DNA of 64,000 bases from Prochlorococcus sp. AG-409-B05. Its GTDB lineage: Bacteria; Cyanobacteriota; Cyanobacteriia; PCC-6307; Cyanobiaceae. A program made the position numbers and the translations under genes. Shown piece after piece: positions 1 to 8,080 of the stretch. Each line of letters begins with the position of its first letter. Positions within the stretch are counted from its first letter, which is position 1. Below the pieces are notes generated by a model. The model had not been told where the DNA came from. It made no database searches and saw nothing but the letters and a program-made list of their open reading frames with translations. The stretch covers positions 1 to 64,000 of the forward strand of contig QCJK01000010.1 of the NCBI GenBank assembly GCA_003216075.1, read 5' to 3'.

Positions 1-603
1 GGAAGCATCACTGGAAAGGCTTAATGCAAGACCTGATTTATCTTGATAGGCTTCTCCATCTATATCCGAACCAACCTGTTGCCAGTCGTCGTTGATATTT
101 TGAAAAACACGAACATGACCACGACCATCATTGCTTGTTCTGGCATTGCCATCATTGCCAGGGGCTCCAATTGCAACTACTGTTCCATCGTTAGAAAGGC
201 TGACCGAATGGCCTGAACTATCACCAAAGGACTCTCCATCAATATCAGAGCCAATCTGTTGCCAGTTGTTATTAACATTTTGGTAAATTCGAACATGACC
301 AGAACCAGAAGAGGACCCTTCGTTCCCATTATTGTTCCAAGCTCCAATTGCTACAACAGAACCATCAGCACTAAGGCTCACTGACCAGCCTGATTGATCA
401 CCCAAGGACTCTCCATCAATATCAGAGCCAATCTGTTGCCAGTTGTTATTAACATTTTGGTAAATTCGAACATGTCCGGCTTCTCCATTTGACCTAGCTC
501 CAATTGCGACAACAGAGCCATCACTAGAAAGACTTACGGCATTTCCAGAAAGATCCGTACTAGCTTCTCCGTCAATATCAGAACCAATTTGCTCCCAAGG
601 CAT
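1..603 (-). CDS. FG-GAP / beta-propeller-like repeat protein, N-terminal part
   Basis: An open frame starts at an ATG on the minus strand at 603-601 and runs off the left edge without a stop, so only the first 201 residues are visible. The protein is built of repeats of about 55-60 residues, each with GSDIDGE, then VSLS.DGSVVAIGA, then GHVRIYQN and NWQQ. Such repeats are typical of FG-GAP or integrin-like propeller blades in large surface or secreted cyanobacterial proteins. No signal peptide is seen, the protein starting directly with MPWEQIGSD. Function is unknown; a surface adhesion role is inference. Confidence 0.8.
   Translation of the reverse strand, partial: MPWEQIGSDIDGEASTDLSGNAVSLSSDGSVVAIGARSNGEAGHVRIYQNVNNNWQQIGSDIDGESLGDQSGWSVSLSADGSVVAIGAWNNNGNEGSSSGSGHVRIYQNVNNNWQQIGSDIDGESFGDSSGHSVSLSNDGTVVAIGAPGNDGNARTSNDGRGHVRVFQNINDDWQQVGSDIDGEAYQDKSGLALSLSSDAS
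227..297. repeat. 71-bp exact direct repeat, copy 1
   Basis: Identical to 404-474, offset by 177 bases. It lies inside the propeller-like gene and encodes one blade segment. Perfect nucleotide identity implies recent duplication or gene conversion between blades. Confidence 0.9.
404..474. repeat. 71-bp exact direct repeat, copy 2
   Basis: Second copy of the 71-bp repeat at 227-297; adjoining blades are diverged while this stretch is identical. Confidence 0.9.
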
Positions 604-752
604 AATTTAAGCCTCGTAAACCATTTTTCAATCTAGTCTTTCTAGGGCATGCAGACATATTTTTTTGAATACATATATATAGATACTCGTTTACATCTTC
701 TTTATTGCTTATTTTGGTTGTTAAATGCTAGTTCACGGAGATTGGGGAATGA

Positions 753-1688
753 TTAAGTCTCGATCTGTTGAGTCTTCACTAGCAAAGAATTTAACTTCGT
801 TCTTTTGAGTTGGTCCCCTTCCCAAATCCAATAAATCGGATCCACTGCTTTAGCTGCAACTAAATCAGGTCTTTCACGCAAGCTAACAGGAATGAATTCT
901 TTGCTGGAATCAAAATCGCTATCTCTTACTGCTTGATTCAATACCATGCTTCCATCCGGGCCAGAGACTGATCGGTGATATGTGCCTATCGGGATCTGGA
1001 GGGCTCCCATTTTTTGATTGAGGTAAATCACGTGATGAGGTTCATCCCATTCAGGGTTGAGCAAAGTAAAAGTACGGCTTCCATCTAAGACCAAGTTGTG
1101 GTCAATCTGATGATGATGAACGTAATACTGCTCAAAGTCGTCGTCATTGGGAGGAGAGAGTGCACTTCCATGATGAATTACCACATCAGATCCATTAGAC
1201 CCTTTGACACCTGCATCAAAGAACGTGACTTGAGGAGTTTCCCTAAAGACATGAGTTGGGACAAAATTGAGCGTTGTGTGTTTTTTCTTTTGCGCTTGAT
1301 TCCACTTGACTTTGATTTGTATTGAGTTATTTAAACTTCTCAAAACCGGACAGTCCCTGGTGGCTTTCTGTAGGACCTGTAATTGATCTTCTTTTAACTC
1401 AACTGGCATCTTGATTTGAAGTGATAAAGATTTAATTTTTCGAGCCCCTTGAGTTGTCATCTCCTTATCAATTTCAACTGTTATTTCATCTAACTTCCAC
1501 CCTTCTTCTTTAGCGGTGATTCCCATCACCGTAAGGAAACAAGTCCCTACAGCTGTAGCCAATAAATCAGTAGGAGCAAAACTCTCTCCTTTGCCTGCAT
1601 GGTCGATAGGAGCATCCGTTTTAAGCTTTTGTCCAGAACGCTCATGCAGAGCTTCTGTATGCAGATCTCCGAGATAACGACAGAGAAT
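753..1688 (-). CDS. OsmC-family domain fused to a cupin-like domain
   Basis: The first about 135 residues are OsmC-like: a CRYLGDLHTEALHERSG strand region, a DAPIDHAGKGESFAPTDLL motif, then a helix ATAVGTCFLTVMG carrying the active-site-type Cys, and a second Cys in RDCPVL. OsmC proteins reduce organic hydroperoxides with a Cys pair. The remaining about 180 residues look like a cupin: HHGSALSPP, YYVHHHQIDHN, and EPHHVIYL supply many possible metal ligands. No ATG, GTG or TTG lies ahead of the conserved N-terminus. The frame opens just after a TAA at 1712-1710, and the first usable codon is an ATT at 1688-1686. The first TTG (1562) would delete a third of the OsmC fold. Either a rare ATT start or a damaged start is present. 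Confidence 0.7.
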   Translation of the reverse strand: MLCRYLGDLHTEALHERSGQKLKTDAPIDHAGKGESFAPTDLLATAVGTCFLTVMGITAKEEGWKLDEITVEIDKEMTTQGARKIKSLSLQIKMPVELKEDQLQVLQKATRDCPVLRSLNNSIQIKVKWNQAQKKKHTTLNFVPTHVFRETPQVTFFDAGVKGSNGSDVVIHHGSALSPPNDDDFEQYYVHHHQIDHNLVLDGSRTFTLLNPEWDEPHHVIYLNQKMGALQIPIGTYHRSVSGPDGSMVLNQAVRDSDFDSSKEFIPVSLRERPDLVAAKAVDPIYWIWEGDQLKRTKLNSLLVKTQQIET

Positions 1689-1693
1689 CTTGT

Positions 1694-1858
1694 CTACACT
1701 TCGTAGAGCTTACAAGTAGATTTTGTGGGATGAAATTTGCATTCATTTTCCCAAAAGTCACCACGTTTTTCATTCGGCAACTTGTAAGAGAAATCGTGAA
1801 TATGACCAATATCTCTAAGTGGGTTAGCAACAACAGTAAAAGGAGTTCTTAGTTTCAT
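1694..1858 (-). CDS. conserved-looking 54-residue protein
   Basis: The ATG at 1858-1856 follows an AGGAG ribosome-binding site (about 5 bases away). The product begins MKLRTPFTVVANPLRDIG, has a middle FWENECKFHPT segment and ends CKLYEV. The two-Cys FWE.EC..(H/N)PT..CK.Y pattern is familiar to me from small marine picocyanobacterial proteins of unknown role. It sits directly ahead of the OsmC-cupin gene and ends five bases before the only candidate start (ATT) of that gene, so the two are probably co-transcribed and may be translationally coupled. Confidence 0.65.
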   Translation of the reverse strand: MKLRTPFTVVANPLRDIGHIHDFSYKLPNEKRGDFWENECKFHPTKSTCKLYEV

Positions 1859-1966
1859 AACTCTCCTATTTGGTTATTTCCTTTTTAACACATCTCTAGG
1901 AATTACATATAGGGCTTTTACTCAAGTATTTAGGCTTTACGGTTCTTTCTAGCTAAAGTGTTGTTA

Positions 1967-2005
1967 ACCGAATTGGGTGATACTTACCGAATCAATTTAT
2001 TCGGT
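1967..2005. promoter_or_regulatory. operator-like triple half-site ACCGAAT
   Basis: ACCGAAT occurs at 1967-1973 and 1986-1992, 19 bases apart (about two helical turns). The second copy forms a hyphenated palindrome with ATTCGGT at 1999-2005 (6-base spacer). It lies about 60 bases ahead of the coiled-coil gene at 2066, a natural place for a transcription factor. Confidence 0.45.
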
Positions 2006-2065
2006 TCTCAGTATTAGTAGTTCTAAAGATCTAGAGCAAAGTAAGGAGGTCTCGCAAAGGTAACC

Positions 2066-2359
2066 ATGTACACCTCTCTATTCGATACTCTTTTTGCCGA
2101 CTCTTTCTTCTCACCTGCTAGGACTGTTTATGTTGTCTCTGATAGCCAACTTGAGGAGATCAAACGTAAGCAACGGGAAGAAGAACTTAACAATCTTGAA
2201 GCTTCTCGCAAGAAGTTAGAAGAAACTTATCACTCACGTATCAAAATCATTGATGAACGAGAGCATGAGCTGCAAGAAGAGTTAAAAGCGCTAGCGCCAG
2301 CAGAAAAAAAAACTGAACTTCCTTCTGAACAAACTGAAAAGTGTTCTGTTAAGAGTTAA
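2066..2359 (+). CDS. coiled-coil protein, 97 residues
   Basis: The N-terminal 25 residues (MYTSLFDTLFADSFFSPART) are hydrophobic and aromatic; residues about 28-77 are a highly charged helix rich in Glu, Lys and Arg with heptad spacing, predicted to form a coiled coil; the tail is acidic and polar. AAGGAGG lies at 2042-2048, rather far (17 bases) from the ATG. A strong terminator follows at 2405-2428 and an operator-like palindrome precedes, so it is a monocistronic, probably regulated gene. Similar short proteins occur in marine cyanobacteria and, as far as I recall, their phages. Function unknown. Confidence 0.75.
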   Translation: MYTSLFDTLFADSFFSPARTVYVVSDSQLEEIKRKQREEELNNLEASRKKLEETYHSRIKIIDEREHELQEELKALAPAEKKTELPSEQTEKCSVKS

Positions 2360-2404
2360 TCCTCTCAATTAGCTGAGTGCTAGGGATCACTAAGGACGTA
2401 TTCA

Positions 2405-2428
2405 GGGGGCCTGACTGGCCCCCTTTCT
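2405..2428 (+). terminator. rho-independent terminator
   Basis: GGGGGCC (2405-2411), a five-base loop and GGCCCCC (2417-2423), followed by a T-rich stretch. It ends the coiled-coil transcript. Confidence 0.85.
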
Positions 2429-2480
2429 CTTGGACAGCTTTTAGAGCAACGTTCTGTTGAGCATAGAGATTTGAACAGCA

Positions 2481-2515
2481 AAAAAAGCCTCATGCAGAAA
2501 AGAGGCTTTTTTATT
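2481..2515. terminator. bidirectional hairpin terminator
   Basis: AAAAAAGCCTC (2481-2491) pairs with GAGGCTTTTTT (2502-2512). Flanking A and T tracts would allow use in both directions. Confidence 0.8.
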
Positions 2516-2635
2516 AAGACCGCTTGATCCCTATCACCCAGCCGTTGAGCGGACCCTACACAATGTCAAGCAGTTTGTCATCGGTAGATACACGCTATTT
2601 ATGGTGCTTCTTATATGTGTGATAAGAAAAAACGC

Positions 2636-2725
2636 TACAAATGGGGGTTGATTTTGAGATGAATCAGCCTTAAAAATAAGTTCCCCATCACCCAGGTCCG
2701 GCGGATTTCGCAAGGGCCTTTTTTA
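2636..2725 (+). ncRNA. small RNA candidate, copy A
   Basis: This intergenic segment shares two blocks with the reverse complement of 48934-49030. The 5' block is TACAAATGGGGGTTGATTTT. The 3' block contains TTCCCCATCACCCAGG, then a terminator hairpin whose arms are AGGTCC and GGGCCT, then six T. In the second copy the arms are AGGCCC and GGGTCT, so base pairs change but pairing is kept. No convincing protein is encoded. A second CCCTATCACCCAG block lies nearby at about 2529-2541. I cannot assign it to a named Yfr RNA. Confidence 0.65.
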
Positions 2726-3026
2726 TTGGCTACAGGCTTTCCACTACTATTAATTTGGCAAGGCAGGAAATAAGCCAAGTAATGAACAGCTCAAACGGAA
2801 CTTTGATGACAACTCGATGACGAGGTAATAAAACGCCTTAGGGAGCAAGATCCAAACGAAGAAGGTCATTAACTCCATTTGTTAACCAACTGTCCATACT
2901 TTTAAACCGTAAATTGTCCTTACGGCCTGGAATCTTAGGCTTAAATACTTAGAGACATATTAGAATAAATTGACCAGATTCCTTCATGGGTTCTTATTGT
3001 AAATAGCTTTTATACAGTTGATTTGC

Positions 3027-3095
3027 TTTTCATTAGCCAATAGTTGATTTCAGTCATGGCAGTTGATCTTGAGGAATTGCAGGGTTCAAAGGGGA
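3027..3095 (+). repeat. dispersed intergenic repeat, copy 1
   Basis: Matches the consensus TTCATTGGCTA, then TTGATTTCAGTCATGGCA, then GAATTGCAGGGT found at five other places in this window. An ATG within it opens a short frame (MAVDLEELQG), but the downstream parts differ between copies, so this is treated as a repeat, not a gene. Confidence 0.55.
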
Positions 3096-3157
3096 TTCGA
3101 ATAGAATTGAGTAGAAGCTGTTGAACATACCTTCATATTGCTTCTATTGTCTTCCTT

Positions 3158-3319
3158 ATGGAAACATCTAAGTGGAAGCTATCTGAAGAAGAGAGGGAAG
3201 TGATGGAAGCTGTATGGATGCAAGTTAAAGGTGCATGCGAGAAACTAAAAGAAGAGACCAATGCTCAAGACGAGCACATTAGAAAAATGCTTCAAGAAAT
3301 GGCAGATCGTTATAAATAA
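3158..3319 (+). CDS. 53-residue charged helical protein (paralog of 18515)
   Basis: The frame METSKWKLSEEEREVMEAVW...KGACEKLKEET..QD closely matches the 54-residue gene at 18515-18679 (KGACEKLKEET identical, same length, same W and Q positions). That paralogy, with synonymous differences, supports real coding. It is predicted all-helical with one Cys. It ends six bases before the DUF6816 gene and is probably co-transcribed with it. Function unknown. Confidence 0.7.
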   Translation: METSKWKLSEEEREVMEAVWMQVKGACEKLKEETNAQDEHIRKMLQEMADRYK

Positions 3320-3325
3320 GAAGTA

Positions 3326-4036
3326 ATGAAAAGCTTTTTTCTATTAGTGCTTTTGTTGTTTTTTATTTTTCCTACCTCAATACCTGCTAACCCTTTAATT
3401 CTAGATCCTTCATATATATTGCTTGAAAGACGACTCAATGATTGGCCAGAATGGAGATTACCTGGACCCTTTAACCAAACAGCTTTACAAAAAGATATTG
3501 TCTACCCATCTTGGTTTAATGGTGCGTGGACAGTTCAAAGTTCAGACTTAAGCAATCCTGGTAATACATCCTTGGAATATGAAGTGAAATTCAAATTAAA
3601 TAGTTTCAATGAGATAGTAGGAGATCGCTCTTTTAATGCCTTTTCAGTTGGCAAGGCTGTTTTGGGAGAAAAGCTTTTGCGTGTTCAAGATGATCCAAAA
3701 TCTCCAAATAGGCAGATGGCTGCTTTCGATGAGCAAAAATTTTTAGAAACGAAAATAATTGGTAGGAATCAATCTTTGAAAAATGGATCAGTTCTTTTCA
3801 TAGATGAATTGGCATTGCAGATCTTCCATGATTTAGATGTTTCAAGAATTAAAAGAGTGGAAACATTGTCTAAGTTTAATTTATGTAAGCAACCAAGTTC
3901 TACTGCTGGAGATTTTTCTGAAAAGACAATTTGTGGTGAGCAATGGCAGGCTATCTATCCTGGACCTGGAGAAAATTTGGGATCTAAACCAACGAAGACG
4001 AGTCATTATAAATTAATATTTAAGCGAAATTTTTGA
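3326..4036 (+). CDS. DUF6816-like exported protein
   Basis: A 236-residue protein with a clear signal peptide: MKSFFLLVLLLFFIFPTSIPA, cleavage predicted near residue 21. The mature part contains LPGPFNQTALQKDIVYPSWFNGAWTV in pieces typical of the cyanobacterial DUF6816 family, followed by a beta-rich body and a C-terminal LIFKRNF strand. It probably acts in the periplasm or on the lumenal side of thylakoids. A start ATG directly follows the 53-residue gene. No catalytic residues are apparent. The family call is from recall of the PSWF.G.W motif. Confidence 0.7.
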   Translation: MKSFFLLVLLLFFIFPTSIPANPLILDPSYILLERRLNDWPEWRLPGPFNQTALQKDIVYPSWFNGAWTVQSSDLSNPGNTSLEYEVKFKLNSFNEIVGDRSFNAFSVGKAVLGEKLLRVQDDPKSPNRQMAAFDEQKFLETKIIGRNQSLKNGSVLFIDELALQIFHDLDVSRIKRVETLSKFNLCKQPSSTAGDFSEKTICGEQWQAIYPGPGENLGSKPTKTSHYKLIFKRNF

Positions 4037-4202
4037 AGCTCAATTTTCATGCCAAAGGAGCAAATATTTCAAAGATTTTTTGCTAAAAGTTAAGAGACTA
4101 AGTTAGTGAAAGTCAGAGTAAAAAGGCCATTTTGAGCCTATTGAGATATTAGCAACCTAGATTTGATTGTACTTATTTCCAAGAAGCTGAGCTTGGTATT
4201 TG

Positions 4203-4877
4203 TTATTTCTTGCTCATTCGATTCATAGTTGCCTTCTCTCCAATAAATGTATTCAGATCCTCTGGTGGTAGCCAACTTCTATTAGCTCCATGTTTAAAGG
4301 CAAAGCGTAGGAATTCCGCTGCGTATTGGACTCGAAGTCGTCGGCTTGCTGAGCCAGGCTCTCCTCCATGATTTTCAGCAAGGGTTTTTAAAACCGAGTA
4401 GCCACTTGATACAGAAGTTTTGCCAGTAAGGATAAGCAATGTACGGGCAATAGGAGTTCGGTAGTTTCGGTTCCAAACTCGTGATCCTCTCTTCCCATTA
4501 CTTGTTTTATGTGATTTGAACTTTTTAGCTAGTTGTTCCCAGTCGAGTGCAGTATTTAATCCAGATTTGTTCTTTTGTTTCACTAGCTCATATGCTTCAG
4601 CTAAACCCTTTCCTTGAGATTTCATTACTAGCGAAATGTCTGTGGAGATTTTCAATATCCACCCGGCACTTGTTCCTACCCATGGAACAAAATCTGGATC
4701 GCTCTTGGCCTTTGGCCCAAGAACAATGCTGGTTCGGTTGCCATCCTCAAAACGAACTGTCAGTTGAACCTTTTGAACAAGACCTTTACCTATGCCGCGG
4801 ACCATCCATCCTTCGCCACACTCTTGTCGAATTTCTTTGCGCAGGGAGATGATCCATTTCGAGGGTTTATCGGGCAT
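4203..4877 (-). pseudogene. truncated tyrosine-integrase-like protein (catalytic part missing)
   Basis: The 224 residues look like the N-terminal arm and SAM-like core-binding domain of a phage-type integrase: basic N-terminus (KWIISLRKEIRQ), a helical stretch ending SASRRLRVQYAAEFLRFAF and PPEDLNTFIGEK. Tyrosine recombinases then continue into a catalytic domain with R-H-R-Y residues, but here a stop follows and no continuation is visible in 4040-4202. The remnant is consistent with a decayed island or tycheposon-type integrase, though no tRNA gene is adjacent. It might alternatively be a stand-alone DNA-binding protein. Confidence 0.5.
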
Positions 4878-4921
4878 TATTTTTTATTGAATTCAAGTAA
4901 TTAGAACTGATAGGTCTTTCA

Positions 4922-5062
4922 TTACCCATCCAACCTTTCTGCATAATCTCTTAAAATCTCTGACATTTTGTGTGGTGGTATTTCCTGCTGATATTCCTTA
5001 CATAAATCAAAGAACTTGTCTAGAAACTCCTTCATAGCATTTGGTCTCTTTTCTTTAGTCAT
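4922..5062 (-). CDS. 46-residue helical protein
   Basis: ATG at 5062-5060; product MTKEKRPNAMKEFLDKFFDL, then a helical Cys-containing middle and a RDYAERLDG end. It is strongly amphipathic and charged. It lies just upstream of the integrase remnant on the same strand. No family is recognised; coding is supported only by composition and position. Confidence 0.45.
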   Translation of the reverse strand: MTKEKRPNAMKEFLDKFFDLCKEYQQEIPPHKMSEILRDYAERLDG

Positions 5063-5270
5063 TTAGATCCTCACAAGTGTGAACGGATTTTGCCAATTCC
5101 TTGTAATCGCTTTCATTCACTCAAATGCACTTGTTCATAAGCCAGCAATTAATCTAAGCCATATCAAGGAGTGTAAGTGAAAGTGGGTGGTTTGGTGAAG
5201 GTTTGAGCAAAACCTTTTGGGCTATTTCTAAAGGCTTCATGAACAAAAAAATTCCTATTCATTGCAAGAT

Positions 5271-5465
5271 CTACTTATTGAGATCTTTTTTAATTGGCTC
5301 TGTCGGGATTGCCCAAACTTCGTCATTAATGTTTTCTCCTAACCATTCCTTGTATTCATGGAAAATGCAACGTCGATCAGAAGGTTCTTCCAATGCTTCC
5401 ATTCTTGATACAGCATTTTTAATAGCTTGCTTCAAGATCTCTTTTAGTTGTGAATCAGTATCCAT
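5271..5465 (-). CDS. EYKEWL-motif protein, 64 residues (paralog of 13943)
   Basis: MDTDSQLKEILKQAI opens an amphipathic helix; the centre has RMEALEEPSDR and HEYKEWLGENINDEVWAIP. The 84-residue protein at 13943-14197 has the same plan, with RLNQLEGKDR and EYKEWLVDDELREKVWFSIP. The pair supports a real family of small helical proteins. No function is known to me. Confidence 0.65.
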   Translation of the reverse strand: MDTDSQLKEILKQAIKNAVSRMEALEEPSDRRCIFHEYKEWLGENINDEVWAIPTEPIKKDLNK

Positions 5466-5550
5466 TAATGAATGAACTTATCTTCTATTTAGATACATAG
5501 TTAGGTTTTTCAATTTTGGAATGAGGAAAAACACTCTTTATGTGCAAATA

Positions 5551-5955
5551 AATATTCTTTGGCTTTGTTCCTCAGTAAGACGCCCTAAGTGAGAGAGGCA
5601 GTCTTGCCAGTCGATATCAGAGGAAGTGATTAGACCTGATCCCAACTTTTCATAAATTGCTTTTGATACCAAGCTGGTTCGCTTTTTCTATAACATTGAA
5701 CCCCATCTAGATCATGGGAATTGAAGGATGGCTTCGGTATCCATTCGTCTTCATAGACAAAGTCAGGACAATGCCAGGCAATGCTCCAGCTCTTCTTAAG
5801 ATTCGCCAGCGCATCTCTAGCAGAGATGCCATAGAGCTGTGGAAGAAGCTTCGCAAGGAAGGTTGGATGTTTGTTTGACCTCAATAGTGAGAATTGGGCC
5901 CCGGTATGGGGTGAAATCGATTCGCCTAGAGTGTTTATATGGCTTCAGACTTTTA
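5551..5955 (-). pseudogene. decayed coding fragments in several frames
   Basis: On the minus strand three reading frames in turn carry protein-like sequence: IVLFKKWHKSLKPYKHSRR (about 5975-5860), then ISARDALANLKKSWSIAWHC (5884-5630 frame), then SDIDWQDCLSHLGRLTEEQ (about 5620-5530). No frame has an ATG start ahead of its plausible part. The simplest reading is one or two genes broken by frameshifts. The longest piece starts with TTG at 5884. Confidence 0.35.
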
Positions 5956-5974
5956 TGCCATTTTTTAAAAAGAA

Positions 5975-6121
5975 CTATTTGCCATTCTTCGGACCTTTGT
6001 AGTGAGGGTTTTTCATCCTGAACTTCCTTCTATCTGTTGGTTCTTCAGCCCAAAACATTTTCAGGTAGTCCTTAAAGCCCCATTCATGAAGTTTCTCTTT
6101 TTGCTCAGCTTAATCAGTCAT
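5975..6121 (-). pseudogene. small gene with nonsense codon 4
   Basis: The frame from ATG 6121-6119 reads MTD, then TAA, then AEQKEKLHEWGFKDYLKMFW and a basic tail ending NPHYKGPKNGK. Without the stop it would be a normal 48-residue protein. Re-initiation at Met22 or Met36 is possible but would lose most of the protein. Confidence 0.4.
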
Positions 6122-6543
6122 TAGCCTTTTTCTCCTATTTCCTTGTCAGTCCGGATAAGCAGCGTTTCAATAATGCGGAGGTTTTGACTCCTCTAAAGGG
6201 AAGTAAGCACGATCCTCTTCGTCTGGTTCTTGCTCTGGAGGCTTTCTTCTGCCTCGTTATACAAGTCGTCTTCAAAGTTACGTTCGCGAGTGTTTATAAA
6301 AGAGAGTTCTTTGAAAATACATGTCAGAGTTCAAAGCGAGATAGGTTTAAATAAGAACTTTATTTAAAACTGGTAATTATAATTATAAATCTGCAATCTG
6401 TATCACATGGCTTGTTACAATGTACCTAAATAAGTGATGGTAAGTATCTATATTGAAGATCTATTGGCTTCACCTCTTCGCATTATTTAAGATCTTTATT
6501 TTACAATTTATCTAATTCAATTAATTCATTTATTTGATTGCTC
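6122..6543. other. intergenic stretch with a coding remnant
   Basis: No intact gene. On the minus strand at about 6250-6165 a stop-preceded frame reads RRKPPEQEPDEEDRAYFPLE and ends KPPHY, probably the tail of a lost small gene. The rest, 6300-6540, is AT-rich without any feature I can support. Confidence 0.4.
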
Positions 6544-7890
6544 TCAAGTTCTATGATTACTTATCGTCTGTGGAGAAAGAAACGTGGCATTGAGATGTTT
6601 TTGAGGTAATGGGTCTAAAAACTCCCATCGTAAAGTTCGAGATAAAGCTATTCTTATAGTAAATACTCTAGAAATCATATCATTTATGGTTACGAAGATG
6701 GATTCATCTATTTTCCCGTATTGCTTATCATAGGAAAGTATTTGACCTGGAAACTTTATGTCAATGCTATGCGAGATCTTTTTTGCCTTGTCAAGAATAT
6801 CTTCTTCATGCAGATCAGGATATTTAGAGCTTAATTCGATGCGTAAAAGATTAAAGGTTAGATTTTTTGCAATGACAATGATATTTTCCTTGATAAGCCA
6901 TTCTAGATTTGAATTTTCATGAAAGCTGTCCTTAGGAGAAAGAATATGTGTATTATAACGGCATAAAGTCATGATTGAACCTAAATAAAGCTCAATAAAA
7001 TCTAAATCAATTTTGTTTAAAGCCCTAGGCCATTTCAGAAGAGATCTTGCTGGATTTAGGCCCTCAATTGGTTTCTTGTCTCCAGAATTTCCTAGCCATG
7101 GTCTACCTAATATTGTAGATGTATTCATTTTTTCATCATAATTTACCCCAAGAAATTTACTTATTATATGCAATCCAGTATCTCCTAATGAATGAAGTAT
7201 ATTTAAGTCGGCAATTAATAATTGATTCTTTGACAGGCAATTCGAGAAGTCTACAAGGGATCTTATATTGAAAGCATATTTTAAAATATAATAAGGGATT
7301 AGAACTTTTTTTAGCGTCAAAAACCTCTCTTTGTAATCAATTTCAAGCGATCTATAATAAGATACGCAATTCTCTCTAGGATCTCTTGTTAAGGCTATAT
7401 ACTTTAAGGAAGGGAAGTCACTAAGTGCATGAAAGTGGCTTCCATTATAACCATGAAGATGGACCATCATGTATCGTAGATCGTGAACAGGTAATCCGAT
7501 CGTTTTGGCATAAGCCAAGTGTAAGACTTGAATATAGAAACGGGTAGTAATAATACCTTCACTATGTTCATGAAATAACTTTAGAGCTTCTTGTTTGAAT
7601 ATGCTTGAACTAACTAATAGATTAAAGCCTTTTAGTCTAAATGTGCTTTTCCGCAGATCAAAAGCACCAACATGCTTTTCAATAAAATTGTCTATAAATA
7701 ATTCTAATGTATCAGTTTGTCCCAATGGCCATCGCTCTACATGAAAACTAGAAAATTGTCTGAATTCGGGATATTGAAAAATAACAGGGAAATGTATAAT
7801 TTGTTTATGCGAATCCAGAAGAGATTGCATTAAATGTGAGCCTGATGAACCATGAGGTGAAATAAGTAATAGTTCCAAATCTCTCCACAT
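6544..7890 (-). CDS. sulfotransferase-family protein
   Basis: 448 residues. Near the N-terminus LLISPHGSSGSHLMQSLLDS matches the 5'-phosphosulfate-binding loop of PAPS sulfotransferases, and ALTRDPRENCVSYYRSL (about residues 170-187) matches the 3'-phosphate-binding RDPR...S..Y motif. The C-terminal 200 residues are not recognised. Sulfotransferases move a group from 3'-phosphoadenylyl sulfate to sugars or other hydroxyls. It is transcribed away from the five-gene operon at 8081, whose kinase should make a 3'-phosphorylated CDP donor, so this protein may transfer a phosphoramidoyl group and not sulfate; that is inference. Very low G+C, like the operon. No signal peptide: cytosolic. Confidence 0.75.
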   Translation of the reverse strand: MWRDLELLLISPHGSSGSHLMQSLLDSHKQIIHFPVIFQYPEFRQFSSFHVERWPLGQTDTLELFIDNFIEKHVGAFDLRKSTFRLKGFNLLVSSSIFKQEALKLFHEHSEGIITTRFYIQVLHLAYAKTIGLPVHDLRYMMVHLHGYNGSHFHALSDFPSLKYIALTRDPRENCVSYYRSLEIDYKERFLTLKKVLIPYYILKYAFNIRSLVDFSNCLSKNQLLIADLNILHSLGDTGLHIISKFLGVNYDEKMNTSTILGRPWLGNSGDKKPIEGLNPARSLLKWPRALNKIDLDFIELYLGSIMTLCRYNTHILSPKDSFHENSNLEWLIKENIIVIAKNLTFNLLRIELSSKYPDLHEEDILDKAKKISHSIDIKFPGQILSYDKQYGKIDESIFVTINDMISRVFTIRIALSRTLRWEFLDPLPQKHLNATFLSPQTISNHRT

Positions 7891-8080
7891 AGACTATAAA
7901 AGAATTTTTTTCTAAAACATAATTATTTTAACACAACAAAATCTTATCTTTCTTTATTCACTACAATTAATTCTAGTTTTAAGGTTAGTGTGAATATGCA
8001 AAACACAACTTCAATTTGCATTGCTCTTAATTAAAGGATATAGCATTGAAGTAGATCCAAATTATTTACTAGCTCTTAAC
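7891..8080. promoter_or_regulatory. divergent promoter region of the phosphoramidate-like island
   Basis: An AT-rich spacer between divergent genes. It should hold promoters for both directions, but no certain -10 or operator stands out. A TTG at 8021 would extend the kinase by 20 residues. Confidence 0.4.

Noticed and set aside
1642-1833. 63-residue minus-strand frame
   Set aside because: Overlaps the better-supported 54-residue gene (1694-1858) that has a ribosome-binding site and the end of the OsmC frame.
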